The notes: generated by a model from the letters alone, not told the origin. A stretch of DNA of 64,000 bases from JACCYI01 sp963828075 (GCA_963828075.1 CAWHDH010000021.1:3658001-3722000); one strand, 5' to 3'. Numbered from the stretch's first letter, positions 23,005-31,688 are shown. Numbers and translations are program-made.

Positions 23005-23955
23005 ATGAAACGAATCCTGCTGCCCTGCCTTGCCCTGCTGATCGCCCTTCTCGCGCTGCCGGCTGGCGCATCGGCCAAGCCTCAAGTCGGGATCTCCGAG
23101 AACCAGCCGTCGATGTTCTCCGATCCGCTGTTCGGGCAGTTGGGAGTCAAGCGGGTCCGGCTGGTCACGGCATGGAACGCCCTCAGCCGCCAGGGTGACG
23201 ACGAGCGGAGCCGGGTCACGCAGTATCTGGAGGCCGCCAAGGCCCAGGGCGTCGAGGTGCTCGTCACCTTCGAGCACGGGCGCGGCGCCGCGGAGGTCTG
23301 CAAGAAGAAGTCGAACCGCAAGCTCCCGCAGTGCTACCTGCCGACCGTCGCCGAGTACGAGGCGAACTTCAAGCTCTTCCGCGCGACGTTCCCGTGGGTC
23401 CGGGTGTTCGCACCCTGGAACGAGGTCAACCACTTCACGCAGGGGACCGCGCGCGACCCGAAGCGCGCGGCCCAATTCAGCAACGTCGCCGCGCGCAACT
23501 GCTCCGGGTGCACGATCATCGCCGCCGACATCCTCGACCAGGCCGACAGCACCAAGGCCAAGAAGCCGACGTTCAAGGCGACCACGAAATACATCAAGAG
23601 GTTCCGCAAGTCCCTCAAGATCCCGCGCAAGATCTGCGGCATCCACAACTACTCGGACACGAACCGCTTCCGCACGACGGGCACCAAGGCGATCATCAAG
23701 GCGCTCGGCTGCAAGCAGATCTGGCTGACCGAGACCGGCGGCATCGCGTCGTTCGGCTCCTTCAAGTTCGACCTCAAGCGCCAGCTGAAGGCGACGAAGT
23801 TCATGTTCAAGGCGGCCGGCAAGATCAAGAAGATCAAGCGGGTCTACGTCTACACGTACTTCGGCGGCGTCACGCCGCGCTTCGACGCCGGCATCGTCGA
23901 CAACGGCAAGACGCGCCCGGCCTACACCGAGGTGCGCAAGCAGCTCAAGCGCTGA
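23005..23955 (+). CDS. Secreted TIM-barrel glycoside-hydrolase-like protein
   Basis: The 316-residue product has a signal peptide (MKRILLPCLALLIALLALPAGASA). A barrel pattern with VKRVRLVTAWNAL, VEVLVTFEHG, WVRVFAPWNEVNHF and KQIWLTETGG follows. The N-E of PWNEVNH and the E of LTETGG are placed like the acid/base and nucleophile of clan GH-A enzymes (GH5/GH39-like). The protein is very Lys-rich (IKRFRKSLKIPRKICG, KAAGKIKKIKRVYVYTYFGG), unusual for this GC content. Two Cys pairs may form disulfides. Carbohydrate substrate is unknown and assignment to a GH family is tentative. Confidence 0.75.
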   Translation: MKRILLPCLALLIALLALPAGASAKPQVGISENQPSMFSDPLFGQLGVKRVRLVTAWNALSRQGDDERSRVTQYLEAAKAQGVEVLVTFEHGRGAAEVCKKKSNRKLPQCYLPTVAEYEANFKLFRATFPWVRVFAPWNEVNHFTQGTARDPKRAAQFSNVAARNCSGCTIIAADILDQADSTKAKKPTFKATTKYIKRFRKSLKIPRKICGIHNYSDTNRFRTTGTKAIIKALGCKQIWLTETGGIASFGSFKFDLKRQLKATKFMFKAAGKIKKIKRVYVYTYFGGVTPRFDAGIVDNGKTRPAYTEVRKQLKR

Positions 23956-23969
23956 GCGGCGCGCGGGCT

Positions 23970-24941
23970 CTACGGATCGGGAAAGGGCTGCACCGGCAGC
24001 CCGTGATCCGTTTCGCGCATGCCGAGCTCGTAGGCCGCGCCGTGGTCCGTCCGCAGCGTGCGGCCCGACGGCCCGATCGTGAGCTCGAGTCGAGAAAGCG
24101 AACAGTGGGCCGCGTGGTGCTCGGGCCCTTCGGGGTCCGCGTAGCGCCAGACGATCGTCTGGCCGGCCGGCGCCGCAACCGTCGCCTGGACGGTCATCCG
24201 CTTGCCTGGCAGGACGAAGCGGGCACCGGTCGGGTGCTCGTCGACGCGGGTGCCGCGAACGCGACCGAGGCCGGCGAGGCGGTGGCGGACGCCGTCGAGG
24301 TGCAGGGCGCCGTTGGCCACCCACGGCGTCGTCCGCCCGCCGACCTTGATGCGTCCGCACACGAGGTCGAGCCACGCGTCCGGCGCGTCGGCGAAGCCGA
24401 TGCCGTGCAGCCAGATCCAGCGTTCGGCGTGCTCGGCGCCCCAGTTGTGGCCGACCATCCCCGGCCAGCCGTCGAGCTCGAGAGCGCGGCCGTGCAGGCC
24501 GACCGTCCCGCTGATCCGCGCGGCGGGATGCGGCGAGCCGGACTTCGTGCGCGGGATCGGCGCCGTGTACATCCACGCGGAGGGGAGATGGGGGAGCGGC
24601 TCCGCTCCGTCGTGGAAGTCGAGCGCCCAGCGCGCCTCGCCGCCGGCGGTCGTGCCGCGGACGGCGGTGGGCGTGAAGGTGCTGGGGCCGATGATCACGC
24701 CGTGCCCGCCGGGGCCGGGCTGCGGGTTCGCGACCGAGGCCTTGAAGGCGGCGGGCGGGTCGCCGTGGTCTTCGTCGAAGACCGTGAGCCACACCGAGCC
24801 GACGGCCGGCTCGTGCGGGCGCTTGTGGACGGTGTGGCGCAGCCAGACGGCGCGCGGTCTGTCGGGGTCCGCCGCGCGCAGGTAGAACGACTCGTAGTGG
24901 CCGCGGTCGGGGGCGACGTCGGGGAAGCGGGCGAGCGTCAT
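23970..24941 (-). CDS. CrtC/AttH-like lipocalin-fold protein
   Basis: The 323-residue product has an N-terminal beta-rich half (HYESFYLRAADPDRPRAVWLRHTVHKRP). A hallmark WPGMVGHNWGAEHAERWIWLHGIGF centre follows, then a second beta half ending DHGLPVQPFPDP. G-H-x-W-G with nearby Trp residues is typical of the hydroxyneurosporene-synthase (CrtC)-like and tocopherol-cyclase-like two-lipocalin proteins. They bind or modify hydrophobic molecules. No carotenoid genes are nearby and there is no signal peptide. A second member of the same fold class lies at 29981-30853. Confidence 0.7.
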   Translation of the reverse strand: MTLARFPDVAPDRGHYESFYLRAADPDRPRAVWLRHTVHKRPHEPAVGSVWLTVFDEDHGDPPAAFKASVANPQPGPGGHGVIIGPSTFTPTAVRGTTAGGEARWALDFHDGAEPLPHLPSAWMYTAPIPRTKSGSPHPAARISGTVGLHGRALELDGWPGMVGHNWGAEHAERWIWLHGIGFADAPDAWLDLVCGRIKVGGRTTPWVANGALHLDGVRHRLAGLGRVRGTRVDEHPTGARFVLPGKRMTVQATVAAPAGQTIVWRYADPEGPEHHAAHCSLSRLELTIGPSGRTLRTDHGAAYELGMRETDHGLPVQPFPDP

Positions 24942-24986
24942 GGCGGGCGCGCCGGACCCTACAACGATGCCGTCCGACCCCTCGCC

Positions 24987-24992
24987 TACTTT
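24987..24992 (+). promoter_or_regulatory. -10 box TACTTT
   Basis: It ends 6 bases before ATG 24999, giving a leaderless start. Confidence 0.5.
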
Positions 24993-24998
24993 GCGGCC

Positions 24999-25454
24999 AT
25001 GCCTCTGTGCTTCATCGAGCCGCAGGACGCGATCCGCGTGATGGTCGAGTCGGTCGGCCGCGAGGCACGGCGTCAGCTGCTGGGCGAGCTGGTCCGCGCG
25101 TGGGTCGACGAGATCCCCGAGAGCGAGCTGGCCTCCCACTACGCCAAGGCGGTCGACGATCTCGACGAGCACGATCTGTCGATGCTGGCGGCGTGGCACG
25201 CCTCGCTCGAGGTCGGCCATCCCATCGCCAACAAGGAGTTCCTCGTCAACGCGTTCCCCGCGCTGGGGGACAACCGTCGCGAGGCGCTGAAGATCGCCGC
25301 GGGCTTCCGCGGCGAGGAGGCGTTCAGCGCCGGCTGCGCGGAGGACGAGACGCTGGACATGGTGCTCCCGTGGCTGTCGCGCAAGCGGTGCGAGGAACTG
25401 GTCGCCGAATGTCTCGAGCTCTATTGCTGGGACCGGCTGGGCTCCGACAACTGA
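24999..25454 (+). CDS. Hypothetical 151-residue helical protein
   Basis: The protein is acidic, Leu/Ala/Glu-rich and predicted to be almost entirely helical. It lacks a signal peptide and membrane segments and has Cys near the end (CAEDETLDMV, RKRCEELVAECLELYCW). I do not recognise the family. The start is supported by the TACTTT box immediately upstream. The PPOX gene follows after 81 bases. Confidence 0.65.
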   Translation: MPLCFIEPQDAIRVMVESVGREARRQLLGELVRAWVDEIPESELASHYAKAVDDLDEHDLSMLAAWHASLEVGHPIANKEFLVNAFPALGDNRREALKIAAGFRGEEAFSAGCAEDETLDMVLPWLSRKRCEELVAECLELYCWDRLGSDN

Positions 25455-25535
25455 GCGCGGCGCCGATCCGCCGCCGCCGGCGCGCACGCTGGTGGCCGTT
25501 CGGCCGTCGCCGCCTCGGGCTGGTCTGAGGCTGCG

Positions 25536-26006
25536 GTGGCGCGCTGGAGCGAGGTCGAGCGCGAGGCGCCGGAGGTCGTCGCCCTCGCGCGCAAGCTGTT
25601 CGACGCGCACGTGCACAAGACCATCGCGACGCTGCGGCGCGACGGCTCGCCGCGGATCAGCGGCACCGAGACCAACTTCCGCGACGGCGAGCTCTGGATC
25701 GGCAGCATGTGGCAGGCGGTCAAGGCGCTGGACCTGGAACGCGACCCGCGCTACGCGCTGCACAGCGGCTCCGACGATCCCGACGCCGGCTGGTGGGGCG
25801 ACGCCAAGGTCGCGGGCCGCGCCGAGGAGATCGTGGATGCGGCGCGCGTCGCGGAGATCAACGGCTCGGACACCCCGGGAGGCCAGTCGCACCTGTTCCG
25901 CCTCGACGTCTCGGAGCTGGTCGTCGTCCGGATCGGCGAGCCCCGCGACCATCTGCTGATCGAGTCGTGGCACGAGGGGCGGGGCGTCACCTCGCGGCGG
26001 CGCTGA
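25536..26006 (+). CDS. Pyridoxamine-5'-phosphate-oxidase-fold (FMN/F420 split-barrel) protein
   Basis: The 156-residue product contains HKTIATLRRDGSPRISGTETNFRDGELWIGSMWQAVKALDLERDPRYALHS, the split-barrel N-terminal half. It ends SHLFRLDVSELVVVRIGEPRDHLLIESWHEG. This matches small PPOX-class proteins of actinobacteria that use FMN or F420 as hydride carrier. Substrate is unknown. GTG 25536 is the only start consistent with domain length. It is convergent with the ABC ATPase gene. Confidence 0.85.
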   Translation: MARWSEVEREAPEVVALARKLFDAHVHKTIATLRRDGSPRISGTETNFRDGELWIGSMWQAVKALDLERDPRYALHSGSDDPDAGWWGDAKVAGRAEEIVDAARVAEINGSDTPGGQSHLFRLDVSELVVVRIGEPRDHLLIESWHEGRGVTSRRR

Positions 26007-26013
26007 GCCGCCA

Positions 26014-27153
26014 CTACGCCATCAGCGGCACGTCCTCCATCTCGGGGAGGTACACCTCCTGCTCGGGCAGCAGCACGCCGTCGTCGCGTGTCCACGTGAC
26101 GCGCGTCCGCTCGCCCTCGCCGACGTCGCTGACAGCACCGGCGGGCTCGCGGATCAGTCCGTGGCGCCCGTCGGCGAACTCGAGCTCGAGCTTCCGTGCC
26201 GACCCCAGATAGACGATCTGTCGCACCGTGGCGTCCAGGACGTTGCCATCGGCGGACTGGCCGTCGGTCGCCACGCGCAAACGCTCGGGCCGCACGACGA
26301 GCACCCCACTGGAGCCATCTGACAGCCGCGCGTTCGCCCGTGCGCGCAGCCGGTAGGAGTCACCGGCGACCTCGACGTACTCGCCGGACCCGCTGACGCG
26401 GCCCGGGAAGAGGTTCGACTCGCCGATGAACTCCGCCACGAACAGCGTCTGCGGGCGTTCGTAGAGATCCTCGGCCGTGCCGATCTGCTCGATCCGCCCC
26501 TCGTTGAACACGGCGATCCGATCGGACAGGACGAGCGCCTCCTCCTGATCGTGGGTCACGTAGACGAACGTGATCCCGAGCTCCCGGTGGATGCGGCGGA
26601 TCTCGAGCTGCAGCCACTCGCGCAGCTTCTTGTCGAGGGCACCGAGCGGCTCGTCCATCAGCAGCACCTGCGGCGAGAACACCATCGCGCGCGCGAACGC
26701 GACGCGTTGCTGCTGGCCGCCGGAGAGCTGTCGCGGATAGCGCTCGCCGAAGCCCTCGAGCCGGACGATGGCGAGCACCTCCTCGACGCGCCGGCGGATC
26801 TCGGGCTTGGAGACCTTGCGCTGCTTCAGCGGGAAGGCGATGTTGTCGAACGCCGTCATGTGGGGGAACAGGGCGTACTGCTGGAACACCATCCCGATGT
26901 TCCGACGGTACGGCCGAAGGTCTCCGATCGCCCGCTCGTCCATCAGGATCTCCCCATCGCTGATCTCGGTGAATCCGGCGATCATGTTCAGGGTCGTGGT
27001 CTTGCCGGAGCCGCTCGGGCCCAGGAGCGTCACGAACTCCCCCGGCTCGATGTCGATCGAGATGTCGCGGGCGGCGACGAAGTCCCCGTAGCGCTTGGTG
27101 AGGCCCTTCAGGCTCAGTGCGGCCCCGACGTCCTTGCCTTCAGTGGCTGCCAT
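26014..27153 (-). CDS. ABC transporter ATPase, polyamine/opine type (PotA-like)
   Basis: The 379-residue ATPase shows Walker A LGPSGSGKTTTLN, Q-loop MVFQQYALFPHM, signature LSGGQQQRVAFARAM, Walker B VLLMDEPLGALD and the H-loop YVTHDQEEAL. A C-terminal TOBE domain (about residues 285-375) follows. This is the layout of PotA/FbpC-like importers. It is the last gene of the operon and overlaps the preceding permease by 14 bases. It energises uptake through the two permeases upstream. Confidence 0.9.
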   Translation of the reverse strand: MAATEGKDVGAALSLKGLTKRYGDFVAARDISIDIEPGEFVTLLGPSGSGKTTTLNMIAGFTEISDGEILMDERAIGDLRPYRRNIGMVFQQYALFPHMTAFDNIAFPLKQRKVSKPEIRRRVEEVLAIVRLEGFGERYPRQLSGGQQQRVAFARAMVFSPQVLLMDEPLGALDKKLREWLQLEIRRIHRELGITFVYVTHDQEEALVLSDRIAVFNEGRIEQIGTAEDLYERPQTLFVAEFIGESNLFPGRVSGSGEYVEVAGDSYRLRARANARLSDGSSGVLVVRPERLRVATDGQSADGNVLDATVRQIVYLGSARKLELEFADGRHGLIREPAGAVSDVGEGERTRVTWTRDDGVLLPEQEVYLPEMEDVPLMA

Positions 27154-27937
27154 ATGACTCCCTTTCCCTGACGAAGAGCGAGAGCAGGATCAGCGACGTC
27201 GTGAGCGCGATGATCATCGTCGAGGCGGCGGCCAGGGTCGGATCGATCTCGCGCGTGACGCTCGTGAACATCTGCACCGGCAGGGTGCGCACGTCGGGGC
27301 TCTGCAGGAACAGCGCCACGACCACCTCGTCGAACGAGGTGATGAACGCGAACAGCGCGCCGGCCATCACGCCGGGGCGGATCAGCGGGAGCGTCACCGT
27401 TCGGAAGGTCGTCCAGGGGTTGGCACCGAGACTGGCGGCCGCCAGCTCGAGCCGGCGATCGAGCGTGCGGACGCTGGCGCTGACCGTGATCAGCACGAAC
27501 GGGATCGCCAGCGTGGTGTGCACGAGCACGAAGCCGAGCATCTTGCCGGAGAGGTGCCACCGCAGGTAGACCGCGAAGACGCCCACGGCGATCACGACGA
27601 TCGGGACGATCATCGGCGCCAGCAACAGCGCGTTGATCGCGCCCTTGCCGGGGAAGCGCCCGCGGACCAGCGCGAACGCGGCGGCCGTGCCCAGCACGAC
27701 CGCCAGCACCGTGACCAGCACGGCGATCTGAAGCGAGGTCAGGAGCGCCTCGTACCACTCCGGGTTGGAGAAGAAGTTCGAGTACCACCGCGTCGTGAAC
27801 CCCTCTGGCGGGAACGCGAACGACTTCGCCTCGTTGAAGCTCATCGGGATCACGACGAGCGTGGGCAGGATGAGCCACATCGAGATCAGGGTGCAGAGCG
27901 CAACCAGCGCGATGCGTCCTCGCCGGGCCCGCCTCAC
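27140..27937 (-). CDS. ABC permease, PotC-like
   Basis: The 265-residue membrane protein has six hydrophobic segments and the EAA loop LELAAASLGANPWTTFRTVTLPLIRPGV. It fits the second permease of spermidine/putrescine-type systems. GTG 27937 overlaps the previous stop by four bases (GTGA), so it is translationally coupled to PotB-like. Confidence 0.9.
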   Translation of the reverse strand: MRRARRGRIALVALCTLISMWLILPTLVVIPMSFNEAKSFAFPPEGFTTRWYSNFFSNPEWYEALLTSLQIAVLVTVLAVVLGTAAAFALVRGRFPGKGAINALLLAPMIVPIVVIAVGVFAVYLRWHLSGKMLGFVLVHTTLAIPFVLITVSASVRTLDRRLELAAASLGANPWTTFRTVTLPLIRPGVMAGALFAFITSFDEVVVALFLQSPDVRTLPVQMFTSVTREIDPTLAAASTMIIALTTSLILLSLFVRERESYGSH

Positions 27938-28827
27938 CGCGAATCCTCCGGGCCGCCGTAGGCCGCCGACGGCTTGACGAAACGCGACAGCACGGCCAGG
28001 AGCACCACCGTCACGACGAACAGGATCGCCGCCATGGCGCCCCCGAGACCGAAGTCGAGCAGCTTGGAGACCTGCTCGACGATCAGCTGCGACAGGAGGG
28101 CGTTCTGAGGCGATCCCAGCAGCACGGGCGTGATGTAGAACCCGAGCGCGAGGATGAACACCAGGGTCACGCCGGCGATGACGCCGGGCAGCGACAGCGG
28201 GAAGTACACGCGCAGGAACGCCGTTGCCGGCCGCGCGCCGAGGCTCTCGGCGGCCAGCAGCAGCCGGCGGTCGATGCCCTGCATGGTCGCGTAGAGCGGG
28301 AGCACCATGAACGGCAGCAGGATCTGCGCCATGCCGATCATCACCCCGGTGGTGTTGCGGATCAGCGACACCTCCCCGACGCCGAGCTTTCTGAGCACGT
28401 CGTTGATGGTGCCGGTGTCCTGGAGCAGGATGATCCAGGCGTACGTGCGGACCATCAGGCTCGTCCAGAACGGAAGCAGCACGATGGCCAGCAGCACGAT
28501 GCGCCAGCGGCGGCTCACGACCGTCATCAGGTAGGCGTACGGGTAGCCGAGGAGGAGGCAGACCACGGTCACCACCGCCGCCGTAAGCACCGTCCGGCGC
28601 AGGACGGTCAGGTAGACGTCGTTCTCGAAGAAGGTCCGGTAGTTGCCCAGGCCGCTGGTCGGCTCGGTGAAGCTGCGCCGGAGGATGTCGATGAGCGGAA
28701 AGCCGAGGAAGACCACCACGAAGGCCAGCGCCGGCAGCACGAACACCACCCAGCGGTCGATCGCCGGCAGCCGCCGGCGGGCCCGCTCGCGCGGGCCGGC
28801 CGTCGTGTCACGCGTCGCGACTGCCAT
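27934..28827 (-). CDS. ABC permease, PotB-like
   Basis: The 297-residue product has six membrane segments and the EAA loop LLLAAESLGARPATAFLRVYFPLSLPGV. The sequence PFWTSLMVRTYAWIILLQDTGTIN is typical of PotB-type permeases. It heterodimerises with the next gene's product. Translation starts at ATG 28827, immediately downstream of a hairpin that separates it from the binding-protein gene. Confidence 0.9.
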   Translation of the reverse strand: MAVATRDTTAGPRERARRRLPAIDRWVVFVLPALAFVVVFLGFPLIDILRRSFTEPTSGLGNYRTFFENDVYLTVLRRTVLTAAVVTVVCLLLGYPYAYLMTVVSRRWRIVLLAIVLLPFWTSLMVRTYAWIILLQDTGTINDVLRKLGVGEVSLIRNTTGVMIGMAQILLPFMVLPLYATMQGIDRRLLLAAESLGARPATAFLRVYFPLSLPGVIAGVTLVFILALGFYITPVLLGSPQNALLSQLIVEQVSKLLDFGLGGAMAAILFVVTVVLLAVLSRFVKPSAAYGGPEDSR

Positions 28828-28828
28828 C

Positions 28829-28862
28829 GCCCCGAACCTAGCGATTCACCGTGGTTCGGCGC
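28829..28862 (-). promoter_or_regulatory. Intra-operon hairpin between binding protein and permease genes
   Basis: Ten-base arms (28829-28838 and 28853-28862, one mismatch) flank a 14-base loop, one base before the permease ATG. No T-run follows on the minus strand. It is placed to protect or partly terminate the binding-protein mRNA, giving more binding protein than permease. Confidence 0.5.
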
Positions 28863-29927
28863 TCAGCCCTGGGTCCACTCCACCCAGCGGCGGCTGGCCT
28901 CGGTGAAGTCGTCCGAATAGAACTGCATGTTCTGCACCACGGAGTGGTCCTTGACCTCGGGGCTGGAGGACAGGAACGACTTCAGCTGCTTGCTGACCTT
29001 GGGCTTCGCGTCGATGTTGATCGGTGCGTAGGGGATCGTCTCGGTGAGTCGAGCCTGCGCCGCGGCGCTCGTCGCGTAGGCGATGAACTCCATTGCGAGG
29101 TCCTTGTTCTTGGAGCCCTTCGGGATCGAGAGGTGCTCGTAGACGGCGATGTTCTGGTTCCACACCGGCGCGACCTTCGCGCCGTTCTTGACCGCCGTGA
29201 AGGCCCGGCCCGTCCACGCGACGGACATCGCGACCTCCCCCGACTCCATCTGCTGCTGCTGCTGGGCGCCCGCGTCGTAGAAGGCGATGTCGCCCTTGAT
29301 GCGGTCGAGGACCTTGAACGCCCGGTCGTAGTCGATCGGGTAGAGCTTGTCGGCCGGCACGCCGTCGGCCAGGAGCGCCGCCTCCAGCTGGCCGCCCGAG
29401 ACGTAGTTCCAGACGCCGCGCTTGCCGGGGAACTTCTTGGTGTCGAAGAAGTCGGCCCAACCCTTCGGCGGGTTGTCGCCGAACTTCGACTTGTCGTACA
29501 TCAGGACGTAGTTGTATTGCATGGCCGGAGCGCCGCAGTCCGACGTGAGCTCGGGCACCAGCTTGGCCTTGTCGATCTTCGAGTAGTCGAGCTTCTCGAA
29601 GAGCGTGCCGCAGTTCTTGCCCAGGTCGAAGTAGCCCTCGACGTCGACGACGTCCCACGACACGTTGCCCGACTGCACCTGCACCTTGATCTTGGCGTAG
29701 TCGACCGGGCCGTCGTGCCGGACCTTGTTGCCCGTCTCCTTGGCCCACGGGTTGGTGAAGGCGACCTTCTGCGCGTCCTGGTAGGCGCCACCCCAGGACA
29801 CGAACGTGATGGTCCCCTTCTTGGTCGCGCCGCCGCCGTTTGAATCTTCGCCGTCGTCTCCGCCACAGCCGACGACCAACGTGCCCAGCGCCAAGCACGC
29901 CACCACCGCGCTCGCTCTCCTGTTCAT
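28863..29927 (-). CDS. Extracellular solute-binding lipoprotein, PotD-like
   Basis: The 354-residue product has a lipoprotein signal with lipobox LVVGC at residues 17-21. An Asp/Gly/Asn linker is followed by ITFVSWGGAYQDAQKVAFTNPWAKETGNKV, VQSGNVSWDVVDVEG and NYVLMYDKSKFGDNPPKGWADFFDTKKFPGKRGVW, a typical polyamine/opine-binding protein. A run of five Gln sits at about residue 220. The ligand is probably a cationic small molecule such as putrescine or spermidine, but this cannot be fixed from sequence. It is the first gene of the ABC operon. Confidence 0.9.
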   Translation of the reverse strand: MNRRASAVVACLALGTLVVGCGGDDGEDSNGGGATKKGTITFVSWGGAYQDAQKVAFTNPWAKETGNKVRHDGPVDYAKIKVQVQSGNVSWDVVDVEGYFDLGKNCGTLFEKLDYSKIDKAKLVPELTSDCGAPAMQYNYVLMYDKSKFGDNPPKGWADFFDTKKFPGKRGVWNYVSGGQLEAALLADGVPADKLYPIDYDRAFKVLDRIKGDIAFYDAGAQQQQQMESGEVAMSVAWTGRAFTAVKNGAKVAPVWNQNIAVYEHLSIPKGSKNKDLAMEFIAYATSAAAQARLTETIPYAPINIDAKPKVSKQLKSFLSSSPEVKDHSVVQNMQFYSDDFTEASRRWVEWTQG

Positions 29928-29957
29928 CCCGAACCCCCCGCGATTGTTTGGGGCGAC

Positions 29958-29963
29958 CTTATA
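29958..29963 (-). promoter_or_regulatory. Candidate -10 box TATAAG for the ABC operon
   Basis: It is the only AT-rich hexamer in the 53-base gap ahead of the binding-protein gene and lies 30 bases upstream of its ATG. A purine-rich stretch (GGGGGG) precedes the start codon. Confidence 0.4.
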
Positions 29964-29980
29964 TCGGACAGGAGCTGCGG

Positions 29981-30853
29981 TCAGCCCGCGGCGCGCCGCA
30001 GCACGTCGTAGCGCCCGACCCCTTCGGCGCCACCCATCGTCCAGCGCATGAACGCGCAGTCCAGGCGCAACTGGCCGAGCTCGAGGGTCGAGCCGCACAG
30101 CACGTAGCCGGCGGCGCGGCGCGGGAAGTCGTCCTCCTCGTCGACCCACAGCTCGAGCCCGACGCGGCGCTGGCGGCCGTCGCTGTCGTAGGTGGTCGAC
30201 AACCGCGGCTCGAGCACCTCGACGGTGCCGTCCGCATCGAGCAGCGCCGCCCAGCGGGCGTCGTCGTCGTGGCCGCGGGCGCCGGCCTGGCGGACGGAGG
30301 TGAGCGCGACGCCGACGCCGCCGTCGAGCCAGGCGGCGACGGTGTGGACGGAGTCGAGCCGCCTCCAGTCCGGCGCGCCCCAGGCGTGCCCGCGCTGCCC
30401 GGAGCCGTCGATCGTCCGCGACTCCCCGTCGACGACCACCTCGCCGCCGACGCGGCACAGCTGCTCGTAGCCGGTCATGCCGCCCGCGGGGCCGTGCTCG
30501 GCGGGCGGCGAGATCGCCTCGAACGACAGCGCGAACCCATGGTGCTCCCCCGCCATCCGCACGCTCCAGCGCTCGAGCGGGGCGTCGACCGACGCGGCGA
30601 GCCCCGGCAGCGAGAGCCCCGCCCAGTCCGCGTCGGCGGCGACCCCGATATCGCCCTCGGCGACCGCGCAGACCGGGTCGCGCCCGACGAACAGCAGCGC
30701 GAGCGCCGAGCCACGCTGCCGATCGCCGAAGCCGGAGAGGCCGAGCCGCGCGAGGCCGTAGATCTGCGCTTCGGTGTCGGCGAACGAGAACGTGACCGCG
30801 TCGGTGTCCGCGGCGCCGCCCTGGCGCCGCTCCTGCTCGGGCCCGACCGTCAC
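29981..30853 (-). CDS. CrtC-like (lipocalin-fold) protein, second copy
   Basis: The 290-residue product contains TIDGSGQRGHAWGAPDWRRLDSVHTVAAWLDGGVGVAL, sharing the G-H-x-W-G centre of the 23970-24941 protein. Beta-rich halves lie on either side (FALSFEAISPP, VGLELWVDEEDDFPRRAAGYVLCGSTLELGQLRLDCAFMRWTM). It is diverged from the other copy and has no signal peptide. GTG 30853 overlaps the stop of fxsA by four bases (GTGA). The upstream frame is blocked from use by that coupling. It lies just ahead of the polyamine-type ABC operon. Confidence 0.7.
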   Translation of the reverse strand: MTVGPEQERRQGGAADTDAVTFSFADTEAQIYGLARLGLSGFGDRQRGSALALLFVGRDPVCAVAEGDIGVAADADWAGLSLPGLAASVDAPLERWSVRMAGEHHGFALSFEAISPPAEHGPAGGMTGYEQLCRVGGEVVVDGESRTIDGSGQRGHAWGAPDWRRLDSVHTVAAWLDGGVGVALTSVRQAGARGHDDDARWAALLDADGTVEVLEPRLSTTYDSDGRQRRVGLELWVDEEDDFPRRAAGYVLCGSTLELGQLRLDCAFMRWTMGGAEGVGRYDVLRRAAG

Positions 30854-31332
30854 GACGGCTCGCGCGTCGGCGGCAGCGGCGCGGTGGGGACGTCGTGGGC
30901 GGTGCCCTCGACGTCGTAGCCGTTGCCCCCCGCGGGCGGCGGACGCATGCCGTGGGCGGAGGCGCCCGCGACCATCCGCAGCGCGAAGCGGCGGACGAGC
31001 AGCCGCCGCACGACCGCCCGCGTGGGCGGGAGCAGCAGGAGGAGTCCGAAGAGGTCGGTGATGAACCCGGGCGTCAGCAGGCACGCGCCGCCGAAGATCA
31101 CGAGCCCGCCGTCGAGCACCTCGGCCGCCGGGACGCGACCGCTGCGCAGCGCATCGTCGAAGCGCCGCCACGTCGCCCGCCCCTGCGAGCGCATGAGCAG
31201 CGAGCCGAGGACCGAGTCGGCGATCAGGATTGCGATCGTCCACCAGACGCCGACGGCCTGGCCGACCTGGATGATGATCGCCAGCTCGGCGATCGGGACG
31301 AGCACGAAGAGGATCAGGAGCGGCAGCAGCAT
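30850..31332 (-). CDS. fxsA: FxsA-family membrane protein
   Basis: The 160-residue product starts MLLPLLILFVLVPIAELAIIIQVGQAVGVWWTIAILIADSVLGSLLMRSQG, the characteristic N terminus of FxsA. The third helix GLVIFGGACLLTPGFITDLFGLLLLLPPTR carries the family L-x-x-PGFITD motif. FxsA in E. coli reduces phage T7 exclusion by F plasmids; its normal role is unclear. The C-terminal 40 residues are a polar Pro/Gly-rich tail. A TACCCT hexamer lies 11 bases before the ATG. Confidence 0.9.
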   Translation of the reverse strand: MLLPLLILFVLVPIAELAIIIQVGQAVGVWWTIAILIADSVLGSLLMRSQGRATWRRFDDALRSGRVPAAEVLDGGLVIFGGACLLTPGFITDLFGLLLLLPPTRAVVRRLLVRRFALRMVAGASAHGMRPPPAGGNGYDVEGTAHDVPTAPLPPTREPS

Positions 31333-31351
31333 GGCTGCCGCCTAGGGTACG

Positions 31352-31657
31352 TCAGACCATCGCGACGGCGGGCATGCGGTGCAACCCGACGAGCTCGATC
31401 AGCCGCTGGATCTGCGGCTGGGGCCCGCGCACCATGAGCCGCCGGCCGTCCGCGCGCAGGCGCTGCGCGAGCACCGCGAGATCGACCATCAGCGACGAGT
31501 CCGCGAAGCGCAGCTCGGAGAGGTCGACGACGACGTCGTGCGTCGCGCGCAGGGCGCACGACAGGGCTCGCCGACGCAGCCCGGAGGTCGTGCGATCCTC
31601 ATCACCGGAGACGACCAGCAGGGCCTGTTGTTCGTCGAAGGAGACGATGCGCAGCAA
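31352..31657 (-). CDS. STAS-domain anti-sigma-factor antagonist-like protein
   Basis: The 101-residue product is a single STAS domain. It has QALLVVSGDEDRTTSGLRRRAL, VVVDLSELRFADSSLMVDLAVLAQRLRADGRRLMVRG, and IQRLIELVGLHRM. The Ser pair in ADSSL aligns with the phosphorylated serine of SpoIIAA-type antagonists. The following Gly is replaced by Leu. It may release a sigma factor from an anti-sigma kinase, none of which is nearby. The TTG start is inferred from domain length. It is divergent from the MIP18-type gene. Confidence 0.8.
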   Translation of the reverse strand: MLRIVSFDEQQALLVVSGDEDRTTSGLRRRALSCALRATHDVVVDLSELRFADSSLMVDLAVLAQRLRADGRRLMVRGPQPQIQRLIELVGLHRMPAVAMV

Positions 31658-31676
31658 GCTACACGAACCACGCGGT

Positions 31677-31682
31677 TAGACT
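31677..31682 (+). promoter_or_regulatory. -10 box TAGACT for MIP18-type gene
   Basis: It ends 6 bases before ATG 31689. Confidence 0.5.
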
Positions 31683-31688
31683 CAACGA

